Below, piece by piece: positions 25,872-41,003 of a stretch of 64,000 nucleotides of DNA (positions are counted from its first letter, which is position 1; every line of letters starts with the position of its first letter). The translations under genes and the position numbers were made by a program. The notes below the pieces were generated by a model. That model was not told where the DNA came from, ran no database searches, and worked only from the letters and a program-made list of their open reading frames with translations. The stretch covers positions 953,526-1,017,525 of the forward strand of contig JAODUP010000042.1 of NCBI GenBank assembly GCA_025642065.1, written 5' to 3'. Source of the DNA: Paralvinella palmiformis (Eukaryota > Annelida > Polychaeta > Terebellida > Alvinellidae).

Positions 25872-26595
25872 GACACACACGCACACACACACATATATAT
25901 ATATTATCGTATAAGTTGGTTATAGCGAAATTTAAAGGAGAGTAGAAATCATTTCGTTATAAATGGTATTTCGATTTATCTAAGTTTAAAAAAAAATAAA
26001 TGCCGTGTCCGATATCAGCAACAGATGCAGTGGCGATAATTGATGAAAATTAAAACAATAGCTTAGTAGACACGGAGGTAATACATTCTTGTTCTCTGAT
26101 TGGAAGAAAAACCATAAATTTGTCTAAAACCACCAAAACGGTTTTTGGACAGCAAATTTACCCTCATGTGGCTGCACCCACTCGGAGAATAGTGAAGATG
26201 TCGCCCGTGTCTTTCGTTTCTACGATAAGGGGTGGGAAGTTATCTGATAAGTCCTGGTAACATAAGATAGAATGGTCAAACCTTATTTTGATCTTTTCCC
26301 GCCATGACACGAATCATCCTTGAACACTAATGACTTGTTACGCAGCAGTTTCTAGAACGATCTACTTTTGTCAACATCACTGTCCTTAACAATTCTTATG
26401 AGCTTTCCTGCAAGACAACTTTGTTTATCAGTGTTATACTTTTTAAATTAATTTATTTCATTTAACCCTCTTTACTGAGGAATGGCAAAAACATTTCTAA
26501 CAATATTAATATACACATAGAGCATACATTGTACATAATATAATTTAACGTAAAACATGTAAAATTTATGTAACACTTGAGGCAGAGTTTATTAC
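25872..26595. other. Intergenic DNA, nothing recognised
   Basis: AT-rich, with a short CA/TA run at the left edge (25873-25905). I see no open frame of note and no repeat signature. Confidence 0.5.
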
Positions 26596-26610
26596 AGAAC
26601 ACATAGTAGG

Positions 26611-26894
26611 TTGATGGTGATGATAAATGTGTTACGGCCACTTTTGTGCACATAGCAGGTTGATGATGATAGATGTGTTATGGCCACTTTTGTGCACATA
26701 GTAGGTTGATGGTGATGATAGATGTGTTACGGCCACTTTTGTGCATATGGTAAGCTAAATGGGCGGAGCGACCTCCAAAGTTAATGAAGTGAAGTAAAAA
26801 ATCAAACAACCTTCAGATATACCCACGCCGAGATTCGAACACGGGTGGTAGTGACCAGTGGTTCAACACGCTACCACTTGAGCACGGAGGCGCC
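26611..26894 (-). mobile_element. SINE, family A, reverse, with tail expanded into about 3 tandem units
   Basis: On the minus strand the head reads GGCGCCTCCGTGCTCAAGTG with a B-box-like CGTGTTCGAATCTCGGC, followed by the family A body. At its 3' end a 46-49 bp unit ending in GGCCACTTTTGTGC (plus-strand reading) recurs at 26601-26649, 26650-26695 and 26696-26744. CACATAGTAGG flanks the whole element at 26600-26610 and 26900-26910, consistent with an 11-bp target-site duplication. Confidence 0.8.
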
Positions 26895-27059
26895 CCGAGC
26901 ACATAGTAGGAAGTATACTTATATATATACATAGTCATACATACATATACACATATATATGTTATAGGTAATATGTATATTATCTGAAATATTCATATTA
27001 AGGTAATACACACACACACACATACATGAGTCAGAATGCCCTTATTAAAAGACTTGCCA

Positions 27060-27930
27060 GAGCATGTTCATCTAAATATTGTCTTTAAAATGTTCGTTCA
27101 TGATGAGACCCTTCAGCGAGTATACAATGCCTGATTCTGCATTAAATTTACATTTATTAATTTGATTATAAACACAATTCATCGGCGAGAGACCAGTTTC
27201 ATGGAGTCTACTGGCTAGCGTTACGGAAATTAAAGCACCTTTGGCAACATATAGTGACAAAGAAATGACTGGATAATTGCTAAAGAGGGGACAGTACATT
27301 AAAAATTCGTTTTATGAGGGATGCTTATGTTCCTCTTGACAATATCATAAAACTGGGCTACACGTAATGCCGGTAATTGATGGGAACTGGGAGTGTGTTG
27401 ACTAAAACCAAGACATTGTTTTCTGGTTTGTATTGACCGGTTTTTACTATATACATACAACAAAATAGGCTGACATGGTTTTCCAGAGGTAACCCTTGAC
27501 ATCTGATAACAGGTCTGGGTAGGACATAACAATATCATGGAGAGATGTACATTTCTCCGTGCCATTATCCATGGAACCAATCCGAGAACCAGGTGAATCA
27601 TCATCAAAAGAGTGTTTCAAGGCTTTTTAAAATCTGTTTCTATTTGTTTACCATTGAGATACCATACCGTATCCAGACTAAAAAACTTTTTTTTACCAGA
27701 TATCGACATACATTTAGTCTTCTTGATCCCAAATTTAAACCTCCATTTCACTGCATAATCGGCATGTACATCTGTCGATTAATCTTTGCAACTCCAATAC
27801 AGTGGTATACATAACCGTAATATCATCTCCATACATAAAAACATTTCATGAATAAGACCCAATATACACCTTCTCTGACATAGTATAGATCTCACATAGC
27901 AGGTCATCAATAAATATGTCTAAACTCCTC
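27060..27930 (-). pseudogene. Decayed LINE-type reverse transcriptase fragment (probable)
   Basis: Conceptual minus-strand reading gives GDDITVMYTT, then LELQRLID and FKFGIKKTK(C), in shifting frames. This resembles the RT palm motif (xxDDI) and the downstream thumb-side segment of non-LTR elements. Further toward 27060 are frames (27299-27607, 27072-27299) without stops over 75-100 codons but with no clear motif. Several frameshifts and stops are present, so it cannot be functional. The family is not determined. Confidence 0.45.
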
Positions 27931-28488
27931 AAGTTTTTTTTTCTTCTCCAAAACTGATTTGTACACATCATTACGACTATGATTGCCCCAACTGGCTGTT
28001 GAGTGTGTATCACAGCCAATATCACTGTGTAAAGAATTATGACTATTAGTCGCAGCAGCCGATTGTTTGTTTATTTGCGGGATTAATATTTCTGTACAGA
28101 CCGGAAGATGGCCACTAACATGATCAGTGTTAGAACAGATTGCAATAGAGTTAGCATATCAGACATCTGAGTTTATTTACTATGGAAGTAGATCGGAGCT
28201 TGCCCAGACCGACAAACCATTTCCATTGAAGATACGATTTCGTTATATGCCAATTTTTTAATAACCAACTTTTACTCTCTCTCTCTCTCTCTCTCTCTGT
28301 GCGTGTGCGTTGCATGTGTGTGTGCGTCAGAGCTTTTCGATTTTATCATTTTATATTGTATCTTCGCCGTAATTAGTGTCTTTCTGGTGTCACATATCTT
28401 ATCTTTAGTATATTCATATTTAAAATGAGTTATAGAGAAGATATATTTCGAAACTGCCATCTCAGTTATCAATTAAACGCACAACGCA

Positions 28489-28495
<7 letters not shown>

Positions 28496-28522
<27 letters not shown>
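28496..28522. repeat. (TA)n microsatellite adjoining a SINE head
   Basis: About 27 bp of AT dinucleotides ends exactly where the family A SINE begins. Confidence 0.9.
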
Positions 28523-28525
<3 letters not shown>

Positions 28526-28709
28526 TCCGTGGTCTAGCGGTAGCGTGTTGGACCACAGATCACTACCACCCGTGTTCGAATCCCGGCATAGGCATATCTG
28601 AAGGTTGTTTCATCTTTGACTTCGCTTCATTACCTTTGGAGGTCGCTCGGCCCATTTAGCCTACCATGTGCACAAAAGTGGCCGTAAAACATCAATCATC
28701 ATCATCAGC
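28523..28709 (+). mobile_element. SINE, family A, best-preserved copy
   Basis: The head GCCTCCGTGGTCTAGCGGTA is A-box-like, and CCGTGTTCGAATCCCGGC matches a B box. The body contains CTTTGACTTCGCTTCATTAC, GGTCGCTCGGCCCATTTAGC and CTACCATGTGCACAAAAGTG, and the tail is ATCAATCATCATCATCA. The head resembles a mature tRNA only through the B box, and the 3' half does not pair as an acceptor stem, so it is a SINE. Confidence 0.88.
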
Positions 28710-28984
28710 ATCACGCACAAACAAACATTCAACAGAAACAGTTTGCGTTTTAGCGTTTTATTGTTCATCATTTTCAAACTTCACTGTCATAGATAATGAA
28801 TCTCATCAATAAAGCACAAAAATGATGAAGTCGTCGGCCTGTCATCTTCTTTTAGTCAGACGAGATCGATATCAATCAGGAGTCAATCAGGATCCTACAA
28901 CGAGAAAAAAACAATCGTATGAATGTTACATGGATTTCAATACAATTGATTGATGTACGATTGTTTAAAGTAAATAAACAACGC
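28710..28984. other. Intergenic DNA, nothing recognised
   Basis: AT-rich spacer between SINE copies, with no coding or repeat signature seen. Confidence 0.5.
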
Positions 28985-29140
28985 GCCTTTTTGGCCAATT
29001 TTGTGTACTGGGTCGACCGACCTCAAAAATAATGAGGTCAAGTGAAAGATCAAACAACCTATAGACATAGCAAGGCCGGGTTTGAACTTACATGCTATAG
29101 ATCTGAGGACAACCGCGCTATCGGTTAGGCCATGCAGATA
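28985..29140 (-). mobile_element. Degenerate tRNA-derived SINE, reverse
   Basis: The minus-strand order is a tRNA-like head (GCATGGCCTAACCGATAGCG, then AAGTTCAAACCCGGCC) followed by a diverged family A body (GTTTGATCTTTCACTTGACC, then GGTCGGTCGACCCAGTACAC). It is clearly related to family A but with a different head. Confidence 0.6.
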
Positions 29141-29584
29141 ACTCGCGCTGATTTTATGTCGTAATATGATGTTTCTAAGAGACTTTATATTAAAGAAATC
29201 GACTCACTTCAATTATTAGAAAACTGATAACAAACGGGGAGAATATTATCGGAGAAGAGTGTGTGATGGCCATTTTTTCGTCACAGTTTTATAAAAAGTA
29301 ATAATTACTAAATATAGGATATCTGTAAAAGACTTCGCTCAAGGGAAATGTTAATCCATGATACTTTGTGTACAGAGACCATTTGTAGTTACTGATATCG
29401 GATTAGCAGTTTGTGTGATTATTCATAGTCGGATTAAAAGATACTTTTCTGTGACCAAATTTCTGTTTTGTAAATTGTTTTGTAATAAGATCATTAAAAA
29501 AGACGAATAACTTGCTTCAAAATTAGATGAAATTCTGGTTACGAGAAATATAATGTGAACTGTGAAATGTTTTTGTTTGTTGAC

Positions 29585-29728
29585 ATTTTGTGTATACGGT
29601 AGACACAATGAGCGAAACGGTCTATAGAATGAATGACACATCCTTGACATATAGCTGGGCTGGGATTTGAACGCAGGTGCTAGTGGTCTATGGCCCACTA
29701 CGCTACCAGTTAAGTGACGGAGATGCCC
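29585..29728 (-). mobile_element. Degenerate tRNA-derived SINE, reverse
   Basis: The minus strand reads GGGCATCTCCGTCACTTAAC, later GCGTTCAAATCCCAGCCC (B box), and then a body with CATTCATTCTATAGACCGTT and CGCTCATTGTGTCTACCGTA. This is the SINE layout, but strongly diverged. Confidence 0.55.
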
Positions 29729-29862
29729 TATAATGTAAACGTGTATCAAAAGTCATTTGGTATCTTGTAGAATATTGTTATAGTCAGTATCAAGACAGAG
29801 CTAGTACTGTATCAAATGATTGATCGTTATAATTAATACTTCGGGTACCACTAATAACGTAT

Positions 29863-30322
29863 AGTTCCGATAGCGCAGTAAATAGAACGCTGCTCAGGAA
29901 ACATCCGGGACCGGGGTTCGGATCAAACCAAATTACCCAGTTTTGTTGGATGTTGTTACCTAGGTGTCTTCCCGCCCGTCGCTACCGTGTCCCAGGTGTG
30001 ACCAGAACCCGTGATAGCGCAGTTAGTTAGAGCGTAGGACTCTTAGCCGAAGGATCGCGGGTTCGAGGCTCCGGGAACTGCAATGCCGTCATTAGGCGAC
30101 TGGTTCACTCATCCGTATAAAAAGAGAACCTGACAGGACGTAATGGATATGTGTTTGAGTAACGCTTTGCGCCTTTAATGGCAACATGCGTTGTATGCTC
30201 CCTTGGGAGTTGAGATGTGTGTTGGATGGAAACAGGTCCGAATTAGGGATAATAATACTGTACAGCACCTCAGAACAGGATTACCTGGTTCTGGTGCTAT
30301 ATAAGCATGCGTTATTATTATA
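29863..30322 (+). mobile_element. Two tRNA-derived SINEs in tandem (family C-like, then family B)
   Basis: At 29863-30000 a head GTTCCGATAGCGCAGTAAAT is followed by GGGGTTCGGATCAAACC and a body ending in GTGTCCCAGGTGTGACC. At about 30010 a second head starts (CGTGATAGCGCAGTTAGTTA, then GCGGGTTCGAGGCTCC) and continues with the family B body (GTTTGAGTAACGCTTTGCGC, CTCCCTTGGGAGTTGAGATG), ending in GTTATTATTATAA. The two heads are similar to each other. The second body matches 17466-17748 in reverse. Confidence 0.75.
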
Positions 30323-30599
30323 ACCCACACTGAACAAAAGACTGACTCATTTGTTCACTGTAACGAGCTTCACTGTTAATATTCCCTTTTAAGATAACCT
30401 TCACATATAAGGTCTATATAGATAAGGTCAACATTCTTGTTGTGAGTTGACGGATGAAGTTTGAAGACGAAAATTTGATAGATGGCTGTATCCTTAAAGC
30501 TGATGCACTACACTTGAGATACCCGTTACAACGTGAACGAGTCTGATATTAATCTCAGGTGAACAACTTAATTAAGTGAAGTGTCATTAACTTACTCGG

Positions 30600-35103
<4,504 letters not shown>

Positions 35104-35233
35104 TCTTACGCCTTCTCAACCTGAAATAAAACAAAAAATATAAAAATAAACTGTTCACTTTAGAAAAACGAACCGCGTTCACAAACGTAACGATTGCCAG
35201 CCGGAGGAAGGCAATCGAGATAGGAGTATATAC

Positions 35234-35301
35234 CTTCTTTATGGATGAACGTCTTGATTTCATATGAAGGACAAGGACTACTTGACCAGCTAATATTTAT
35301 A
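35234..35301 (-). promoter_or_regulatory. Gene A core promoter (TATA box) and 5'UTR exon
   Basis: TATAAATA is at 35301-35294 on the minus strand, inside TATAAATATTAGC, a 13-bp string shared exactly with gene B. A transcript starting about 30 nt downstream would have a short untranslated first exon ending at a GAAG|GTATAT donor (35234/35233). It would join the ATTTCAG acceptor at 35121, 17 nt before the ATG. Confidence 0.55.
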
Positions 35302-36240
35302 GTCATATCGTGACATCCAGATGTTGATGATGAGTCGTGTCAGACATAATATAAATCCTAGCTGACGGATTAAACATGGCCGCTATTGATTTTTTTATCG
35401 ATCCGATACATCAAGGCTGAATTTAACTGTATGCTTTATACCTGTAAGAAAGCTTTAAAAAAACCCAAAACAACACCTGTCTTACAGCAATATTATACAT
35501 AAATTAGTCAGTGTTTTGAAGATGCCGTGAGGAGGAATTGAGATGTTAATAATGTTGGTAAATATGTCACACGTCGATATTTCTTCCTATATTGCTATGT
35601 TGATATAACTAAATTATTTGTTAAACTTTATATATTTGATATATTCTTGTATCTGTTTGTATTAGGAACATCTATTATGGTTATACGCTAAGAGTTAACT
35701 CGGCTCTTTAATGGGGAATTAAATACTATTGTTTTGATATTAAATGAAGAACGTAACCTTATTTTCACTGGGAGATTTCCTCGTTGATGAATCACCGAAA
35801 TATCACATCAGAATCATTACAACGGTGAACTTCCGGTTTAGAATCTTATCGAGAGCCAAATTCGGCGAATACGACATTGGAGACAAGGAAACGTCAGCGC
35901 GTAACCTTTCTGCTGGTTATTGACCTTGGTGTTAACAAGCTGCTGCGGAAACGACCTTCATCTGTCATCCCATCATTAATGATGTTTACGCCCAATGACG
36001 ACCTAAAGATCGACCACTGTCTCCCCCCAAAAAAGAAAACGTACACCATCAGAACAAGTTGATGTTATCAGAATAGTACGTCATCTTCGTCGATTTTCCA
36101 TAAACCAATAGAGTCGTATATAAATCGCCAAAGAAAACTAATCAATTCGGAGCGTGAAGCCAGACACATCTGTTTATGTATAGGAAACAAACGAATCACG
36201 CCCTCTGGCGTTTATCTGGCGAGGCTCGTCGTCTTGGCCA
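35302..36240. other. Upstream region of gene A, homologous to the upstream region of gene B
   Basis: Segments match 54540-55600 in order. CCAGATGTTG(A/G)TGATGAG follows the TATA box, then AAACA(T/C)GG(C/T), TATTGAT and TTTATCGA. Further upstream come CGACCTTCATCTGTCAT versus ATAACCTTCATCTGTCAT, GTCGATTTTCCAT versus GTCGATTTTTCCAT, and AGACACATCTGTTTATGTAT versus AGAACATCTGTTCATTTAT. The region therefore duplicated together with the gene. The 61-codon open frame at 35877-36062 is not conserved in the other copy. Confidence 0.6.
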
Positions 36241-36469
36241 TGATGGTTTCTTTTTAATAAACGATTTGATTAACTGTTTAGAGGACGAAGTGTGTATAGA
36301 GATAGGTTAGATTAATGGATCATATTAGATGAACGGATCGATATTAAACATTTAAACATTTATCTCCGACCGACTTCGCATCGAAATTTATTATTGACTT
36401 TTTGGTTTGTAGAAAATTTTATTTCTGACTTAATTGTATTTCTACTCGTTCACGCGTGTATTGGTAAAC

Positions 36470-36473
<4 letters not shown>

Positions 36474-36543
<70 letters not shown>

Positions 36544-36547
36544 TATT
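36474..36547. repeat. (TA)n microsatellite beside the Tc1 relic
   Basis: About 70 bp of TA with one TG interruption. It lies just beyond the 3' truncation of the transposase fragment. Confidence 0.95.
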
Positions 36548-36604
36548 TATATTTATAAATATAATTAAATAATATGGAGTAAGTAAAGTCTCAAGTCTCA
36601 AGGG

Positions 36605-37225
36605 TTTATATATATATGAAATACAGAACAACAGCACCACGACTCGACATGGCATCCCAAATCATTTGGCTCAGCGGGTGTTTCATTGTAACCACGACAT
36701 ATTTCTTGTCAAAACGCTTACTCAATGGCCATCTAAAGTGTATCAGGCGAGGTACAAATTTGCTGCATGGTGCTTTCGTCAGAAAACAACACTTTCTTCC
36801 AATCAGCGAGAGTCCAATGGCGACAATGTCTGGCAAAGTCCAGTTTCAATTTCTTCATCACTAGTGTCATGTATCAGTTTAGTGCCGGCTTGTGGGAATT
36901 CAGTCAAAATTCTTTGCTGAGACATCTCAAAACAGCGCTGGAACTAATTATTCTACATTCTAAGCGTAAAATAGCACGGATATTCTTGCCGGGGGTCTTT
37001 GGTCAGCACATTACTCTCTGTCCCATTGAGTGGTCTTCCCTGGGCGTAGTCTTTCGTGGACGACCAGACCTTTCCCTGTCTTGAAACGTGCCATCAACAT
37101 TGAATTTGATGATAACATTGTGCACCGCTGTCTTGGATCAACGCATTTTAGCAGCAATATCCATTTCTGTGTATCCTTCTCCGTGTAAAGTAACTATTTG
37201 TGCCCTCTTTGACCACATAGGTAGA
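36605..37225 (-). pseudogene. Tc1/mariner-type transposase relic
   Basis: The minus strand carries, in order and in shifting frames, an N-terminal helix-turn-helix-like part, FQDREG-like remnants, LADWKKVLFSDES (around the second catalytic Asp), and RFDKKYVVVTMKHPLSQMIW followed by DAMSSRGAVVLYF. The WKKVLFSDES and SQMIWxAMSSRG strings are hallmark Tc1 transposase segments. Several stops and frameshifts are present, and the C-terminal third, including the last catalytic residue, is missing. No terminal inverted repeats were found. Confidence 0.85.
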
Positions 37226-37419
37226 GGGTGAGACTATTTACGAAAAAAATGGCCAAAGACACCGAGATCGATAGACAAATGACCGGCATATTCTGACTAG
37301 GCTTACTGCTCCATGACCCAAATTGAATAATGCAGTAAAACATTAAATTATGTTATCTGACGTCTTAGGATAAAAAGGCTTGAAAATCGTGTCTGGTCTT
37401 AAGCTTTTCCAAATGACTG

Positions 37420-37517
37420 TAATGACTGATCTTGGGCGGAGTAAATAATAAGAAGTCAGTGTTGGAGGCGGAAATGAATTTTTCTTTCCGATCAGTGATA
37501 GGCTTAAATGCTGGAAT
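37420..37517 (+). repeat. Left LTR remnant
   Basis: About 100 bp similar (with substitutions and small indels) to 40905-41003. The sequence further left does not align clearly, so the LTR is truncated or too diverged. Confidence 0.65.
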
Positions 37518-37623
37518 AAAACAAGACCATTTGGGGGGGGGAAGGTGAAATGGCAGAAGGCGAGAGAAACGAAATTTCCAAAATTCGACTGCACCAACGC
37601 TCCACATATCGAGCGAGGGGAAA

Positions 37624-38061
37624 ATATGTAAAAGATGTGGAAAAAAGAATCATTTTGCTAGTGTATGCAGAACAAGACCAGAAACTGTGATTGTTGTCGA
37701 TGAATCCTCTAACCAAGAACAGTCTAACTTAGAACAGTCTAACCAAGAACAGTCTAACATAGAACAGTCTAACCAAGAACAGTCTAACATAGAACAGTCT
37801 AACATAGAACAGTCTAACCAAGAACAGTCTAACATAGAACAGTCTAACCAAGAACAGTCTAACATAGAACAGTCTAACATAGAACAGTCTAACATAGAAC
37901 AGTCTAACATAGAACAGTCTAACCAAGAAAAGTCTAACATAGAACAGTCTAACATAGAACACTATGTTTTTTGGTGTGAGCACGAAACAGGCAATTACTG
38001 GCATCATGATATTCAACGTGGACGGTATATCACAAAGCACATTGGCACACTCGGGAACTAG
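37624..38061 (+). pseudogene. Gag-like zinc knuckle followed by a 15-bp coding minisatellite
   Basis: Codons from 37624 give ICKRCGKKNHFASVCRTR, a CCHC knuckle (C-x2-C-x4-H-x4-C) as in Gag or Gag-Pol of Gypsy elements. The same frame runs into VIVVDESSNQEQS and then about 16 units of 5 residues (EQSNI or EQSNQ), ending at 38061 with a stop. The open frame is thus partly real retroelement sequence and partly repeat expansion. Confidence 0.75.
37717..37962. repeat. 15-bp minisatellite, about 16 copies
   Basis: The unit AACATAGAACAGTCT alternates with AACCAAGAACAGTCT. It is divisible by three, so all frames without stops stay open on both strands. Confidence 0.95.
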
Positions 38062-38365
38062 TGACGATCCTATGAAGAATAATACCTAGGAGACACTCAA
38101 ACAAAAGAATATTCAGTGTGTTAGCATGAACGCTTCTGATAAAAGCTATATCCATATGTATCTGACAAACCACTTGATATTGTCGGTACATTCACATGTA
38201 CAGTTGGATACATGGACCGTTCAACATATGTAACAGTCTACGTTATCTCGGGGACAGGAGTTCCACTAATGAGTTGCAGTACATCAAGTGCATTGGGTGG
38301 ATTACAAGTTGGTGATGTAGCTAACTTATCACCTGGATTTGCTACACAGTGGGAAACTGAGTAGC

Positions 38366-38925
38366 CGATGGTGTTCAATGGAGTTGGTAAGCTGACTGGT
38401 ACAAACTTCAAACTTCGCATTGATGAGCAAGTACGACCAGTGGCACAACCACTGAGAAGGACACCGTACAAACTCAGAGACATGGTAGAGGCTGAAATCA
38501 AACATCTTCTTGACTTGGATATCATAGAGCCAGTCAAGGGTCCAACACCTTGGATTAACCAAATTGTCGTGATAGGCGGAGAGAATATATCTGATGATAT
38601 TATCATACATGCACCCCAAATGTAGAATTACACAACAAACGGTTACGTCACGTTTGTGATCGTTTGCAGGAATGTGGCCTCATACTTAATGCAGCCAAAT
38701 GTCAGTACAACATGGACCGCCTAGTGTTTATTGACATCATGTTGTCTGAAAATGATATTGGCCCAACAGAAGAACGTGTCCGAGCAATGGCTGAGGCCAG
38801 TGAGCCTGGAAAACAGTCAAAAGTTCGCAGCTTCCTTAGTTTGGCAAATTTCAGTGCCAGATTCATCCCTGACTTTGCAACGATTGATAATCCAGTGAGT
38901 AAGCTTACACGCCTTCGCCTTCTGT
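38366..38925 (+). pseudogene. Gypsy reverse-transcriptase relic with internal deletion
   Basis: The frame from 38368 gives VFNGVGKLTGTNFKLRIDEQ, AQPLRRTPYKLRDMV and DLDIIEPVKGPTPWI, the start of Gypsy RT. It then jumps straight to ENISDDIII, where the palm Asp-Asp lies. The roughly 100 residues containing the first catalytic Asp are missing. After a frameshift near 38620 comes CGLILNAAKCQYNMDRLVF, then IGPTEERVRAMAEASEPG and VRSFLSLANFSARFIPDFAT, the RT thumb/connection. Confidence 0.85.
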
Positions 38926-38929
38926 AAGC

Positions 38930-39225
38930 TGAAATCTGTGTTGTTGAAAGTGGAGACTCTTGCATACCTTGACAAGAATGCTCATCCCGAGGTAATAGTA
39001 GACGCCGGACCAGTTGGTTCAGGATCAGTGTTAGTACAATACCACTCAAATATGCCCTTGATGGTGGCATATGCCAGTCGAAGCTTGAGGGACTCTGAAC
39101 GTCGATATAGTGAGACAGAGACAGAAGCATTAACTCTTGTCTCGGGATGTGAAAAGGTTTATAGTTACCTATATGGCGTGAGGATTGATCAAAACTGCGT
39201 ACTTGGATTGAGCGATGGGTGCTGA
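38930..39225 (+). pseudogene. Gypsy RNase H relic
   Basis: The frame gives VIVDAGPVGSGSVLVQYHSN, then VAYASRSLRDSERRYSETET and EALTLVSGCEKVYSYLYG. These match the retroelement RNase H pattern with Asp, the YSxTExEAL Glu and surrounding residues. It ends in a stop where the domain should continue (HFxxYLxG and IDH motifs decayed). Confidence 0.8.
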
Positions 39226-40366
39226 GACTGCAACCTCACGATTTTAAGGTTGTCTACAAGCCTGGACCTAAGAATGTAACTGATCCATTATTCAGACTAC
39301 AACCAACCAGTAAGTTGACACAATCTCACAATATTACAGAGGATTGCGTGAGATTTGCAGCACATACATCAACACCTCAGGTTATTACAACAAAATAGGT
39401 TGATGACGTGTCAGCCGAGGCTGAGGAACTTAGTGGTCTAAGGATATGCAGCATCACAGGGAAGAAAATATGTGATAACCAATACTTACCCGAACTTCGT
39501 GAGTTATGCACGGTGTGACAACTAGTTTTACGGGGAACTAGGATTGTGGTTCCTTGAATGCTGAGACCGCGCATCTTATTACTTGAAGACGAAGGCCATC
39601 TAGGCACAGTGAACACAAAACAGAGGTTACATACTAAAGTTTGGTAGCCTGGAATGGATAAAGATGCTGAATATAACTCTTGTCATGGATGCTAGCTTGT
39701 GTCACGTGGTGATGCACCAGAATCAATTCGATAATCTTTTCTTCGTCTTGGTTCATAGCAGGATCCGTTGGTATATTTGATGGGTCCGTTCCCATCAGGT
39801 CACAGTGTACTAGTTGGGATTGATTACCTTAGGTGATACTATGAGGTGGAAGTAATGAGGTAGACCACCACTAAAATGTTATTGCATGTTTGGAGACAAA
39901 TATATATATATAGTGAGTTCGAAATATTCTGTGTGAATAATGGAATGAAACATTCGAAGATTACAGCAAGGTGGGCGCCAGCTAACGGTGAAGTTGAGCG
40001 ACAGAACCAGTCTCTCTTAAAACGGATCCAGATTGCCCAAGCAGAAGGCAAGCAGTGGATCCAGGAATTAAACAGATACCTGCTGGCTTATTGATCATTG
40101 CCTCATACAACAACCGGTAAAAGCCCTGCACATCTACTGTTTGGTAGGAGACTGCGCACCAAAATCCCTCATATTGTGAGCAGACGATATGAGGAGAATC
40201 AAGAAGTTAGAGACAAAGACAACGAAATTAAAGATAAATCAAAGTGGTATACTGATAAGAAGCGACAGGTGCAATCTTCCAATGTAACACTTGCTGATAC
40301 TGTGTTAGTAAAACAAGACAAGCAAAACAAGCTAACCACTAATTTAAAAACAAATGCAACAGTGTA
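39226..40366 (+). pseudogene. Gypsy integrase relic
   Basis: Fragments in several frames include NVTDPLFRLQPT, LLLEDEGHLG and VNTKQRL (zinc-binding N-terminal half), MGPFPSGHSVLVGIDYL, then ITARWAPANGEVERQNQSLL and KRIQIAQAEGKQWIQELNRY (core around the catalytic Glu), and TTTGKSPAHLLFGRRLRTKI. Many stops are present. The C-terminal tail is lysine-rich (YTDKKRQVQSSNVTLADTVL). Confidence 0.82.
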
Positions 40367-40904
40367 GTTATAGAGGCTCCGACTGGAGAACATTATTCCA
40401 GGTACACTTCATTTGTCGAGAGTTTTCTTGAGCCAGCACCTGCTGTAACTCATTCAACAGGAACATATTCCTATGATGCCAACTTAACACACTCAAGGAT
40501 CTGGTACTATTCAGACAACCAACAACAATCTTCGACCAAAACCTGTACAGAAACGTTCTCATAGAGAGATTAAACAACCCGAGATTTTTAAGGACTATGC
40601 TATGAAGTAAATCGATACAAACATATGTGACATTATGATCAAGATATGAAATGACTTTTAGGAAATACTATGATAAAAATATGAGAATGATATATGATTA
40701 TGTTTTGTTAGTTACTAGTGTGTAATGTAGTGTTTGGTACACAATATTTAATAGTTTCTATTCCATGGAAATGAAATTATTTTCTGTAATAATCCCGGAG
40801 TTATTGGGAATTGTCCATATAAATTTGCATATATCATTTAGTTACACTTAAATTAAAATTAGGTAGTTTAAATACAAGATTCGGATCTTATCCATTTGTT
40901 ATTA

Positions 40905-41003
40905 TAATGACTGATCTTGTACGGAGCAAATAATAAGAGGTCGGTACTAGAGGCGGGAATATAAATAAAACATGTTTCTTTCCGACAGTTAAATCTGGAA
41001 TTA
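40905..41003 (+). repeat. Right LTR segment
   Basis: Matches 37420-37517. AT-rich sequence to its left (about 40720-40900) may be the upstream part of the same LTR, beginning near TGTAATGTAGTG. Confidence 0.6.

Noticed and set aside
28523..28600. Possible tRNA gene
   Set aside because: The A and B boxes are present, but there is no pairing acceptor stem, and the sequence continues into a body repeated elsewhere in the window, so it is a SINE head.
35877..36062. 61-codon frame upstream of gene A
   Set aside because: Not conserved in the homologous region upstream of gene B.
37650..38040. Minus-strand frames of repeated LDCSM or RLFYV
   Set aside because: Reverse reading of the 15-bp minisatellite in the Gypsy relic.
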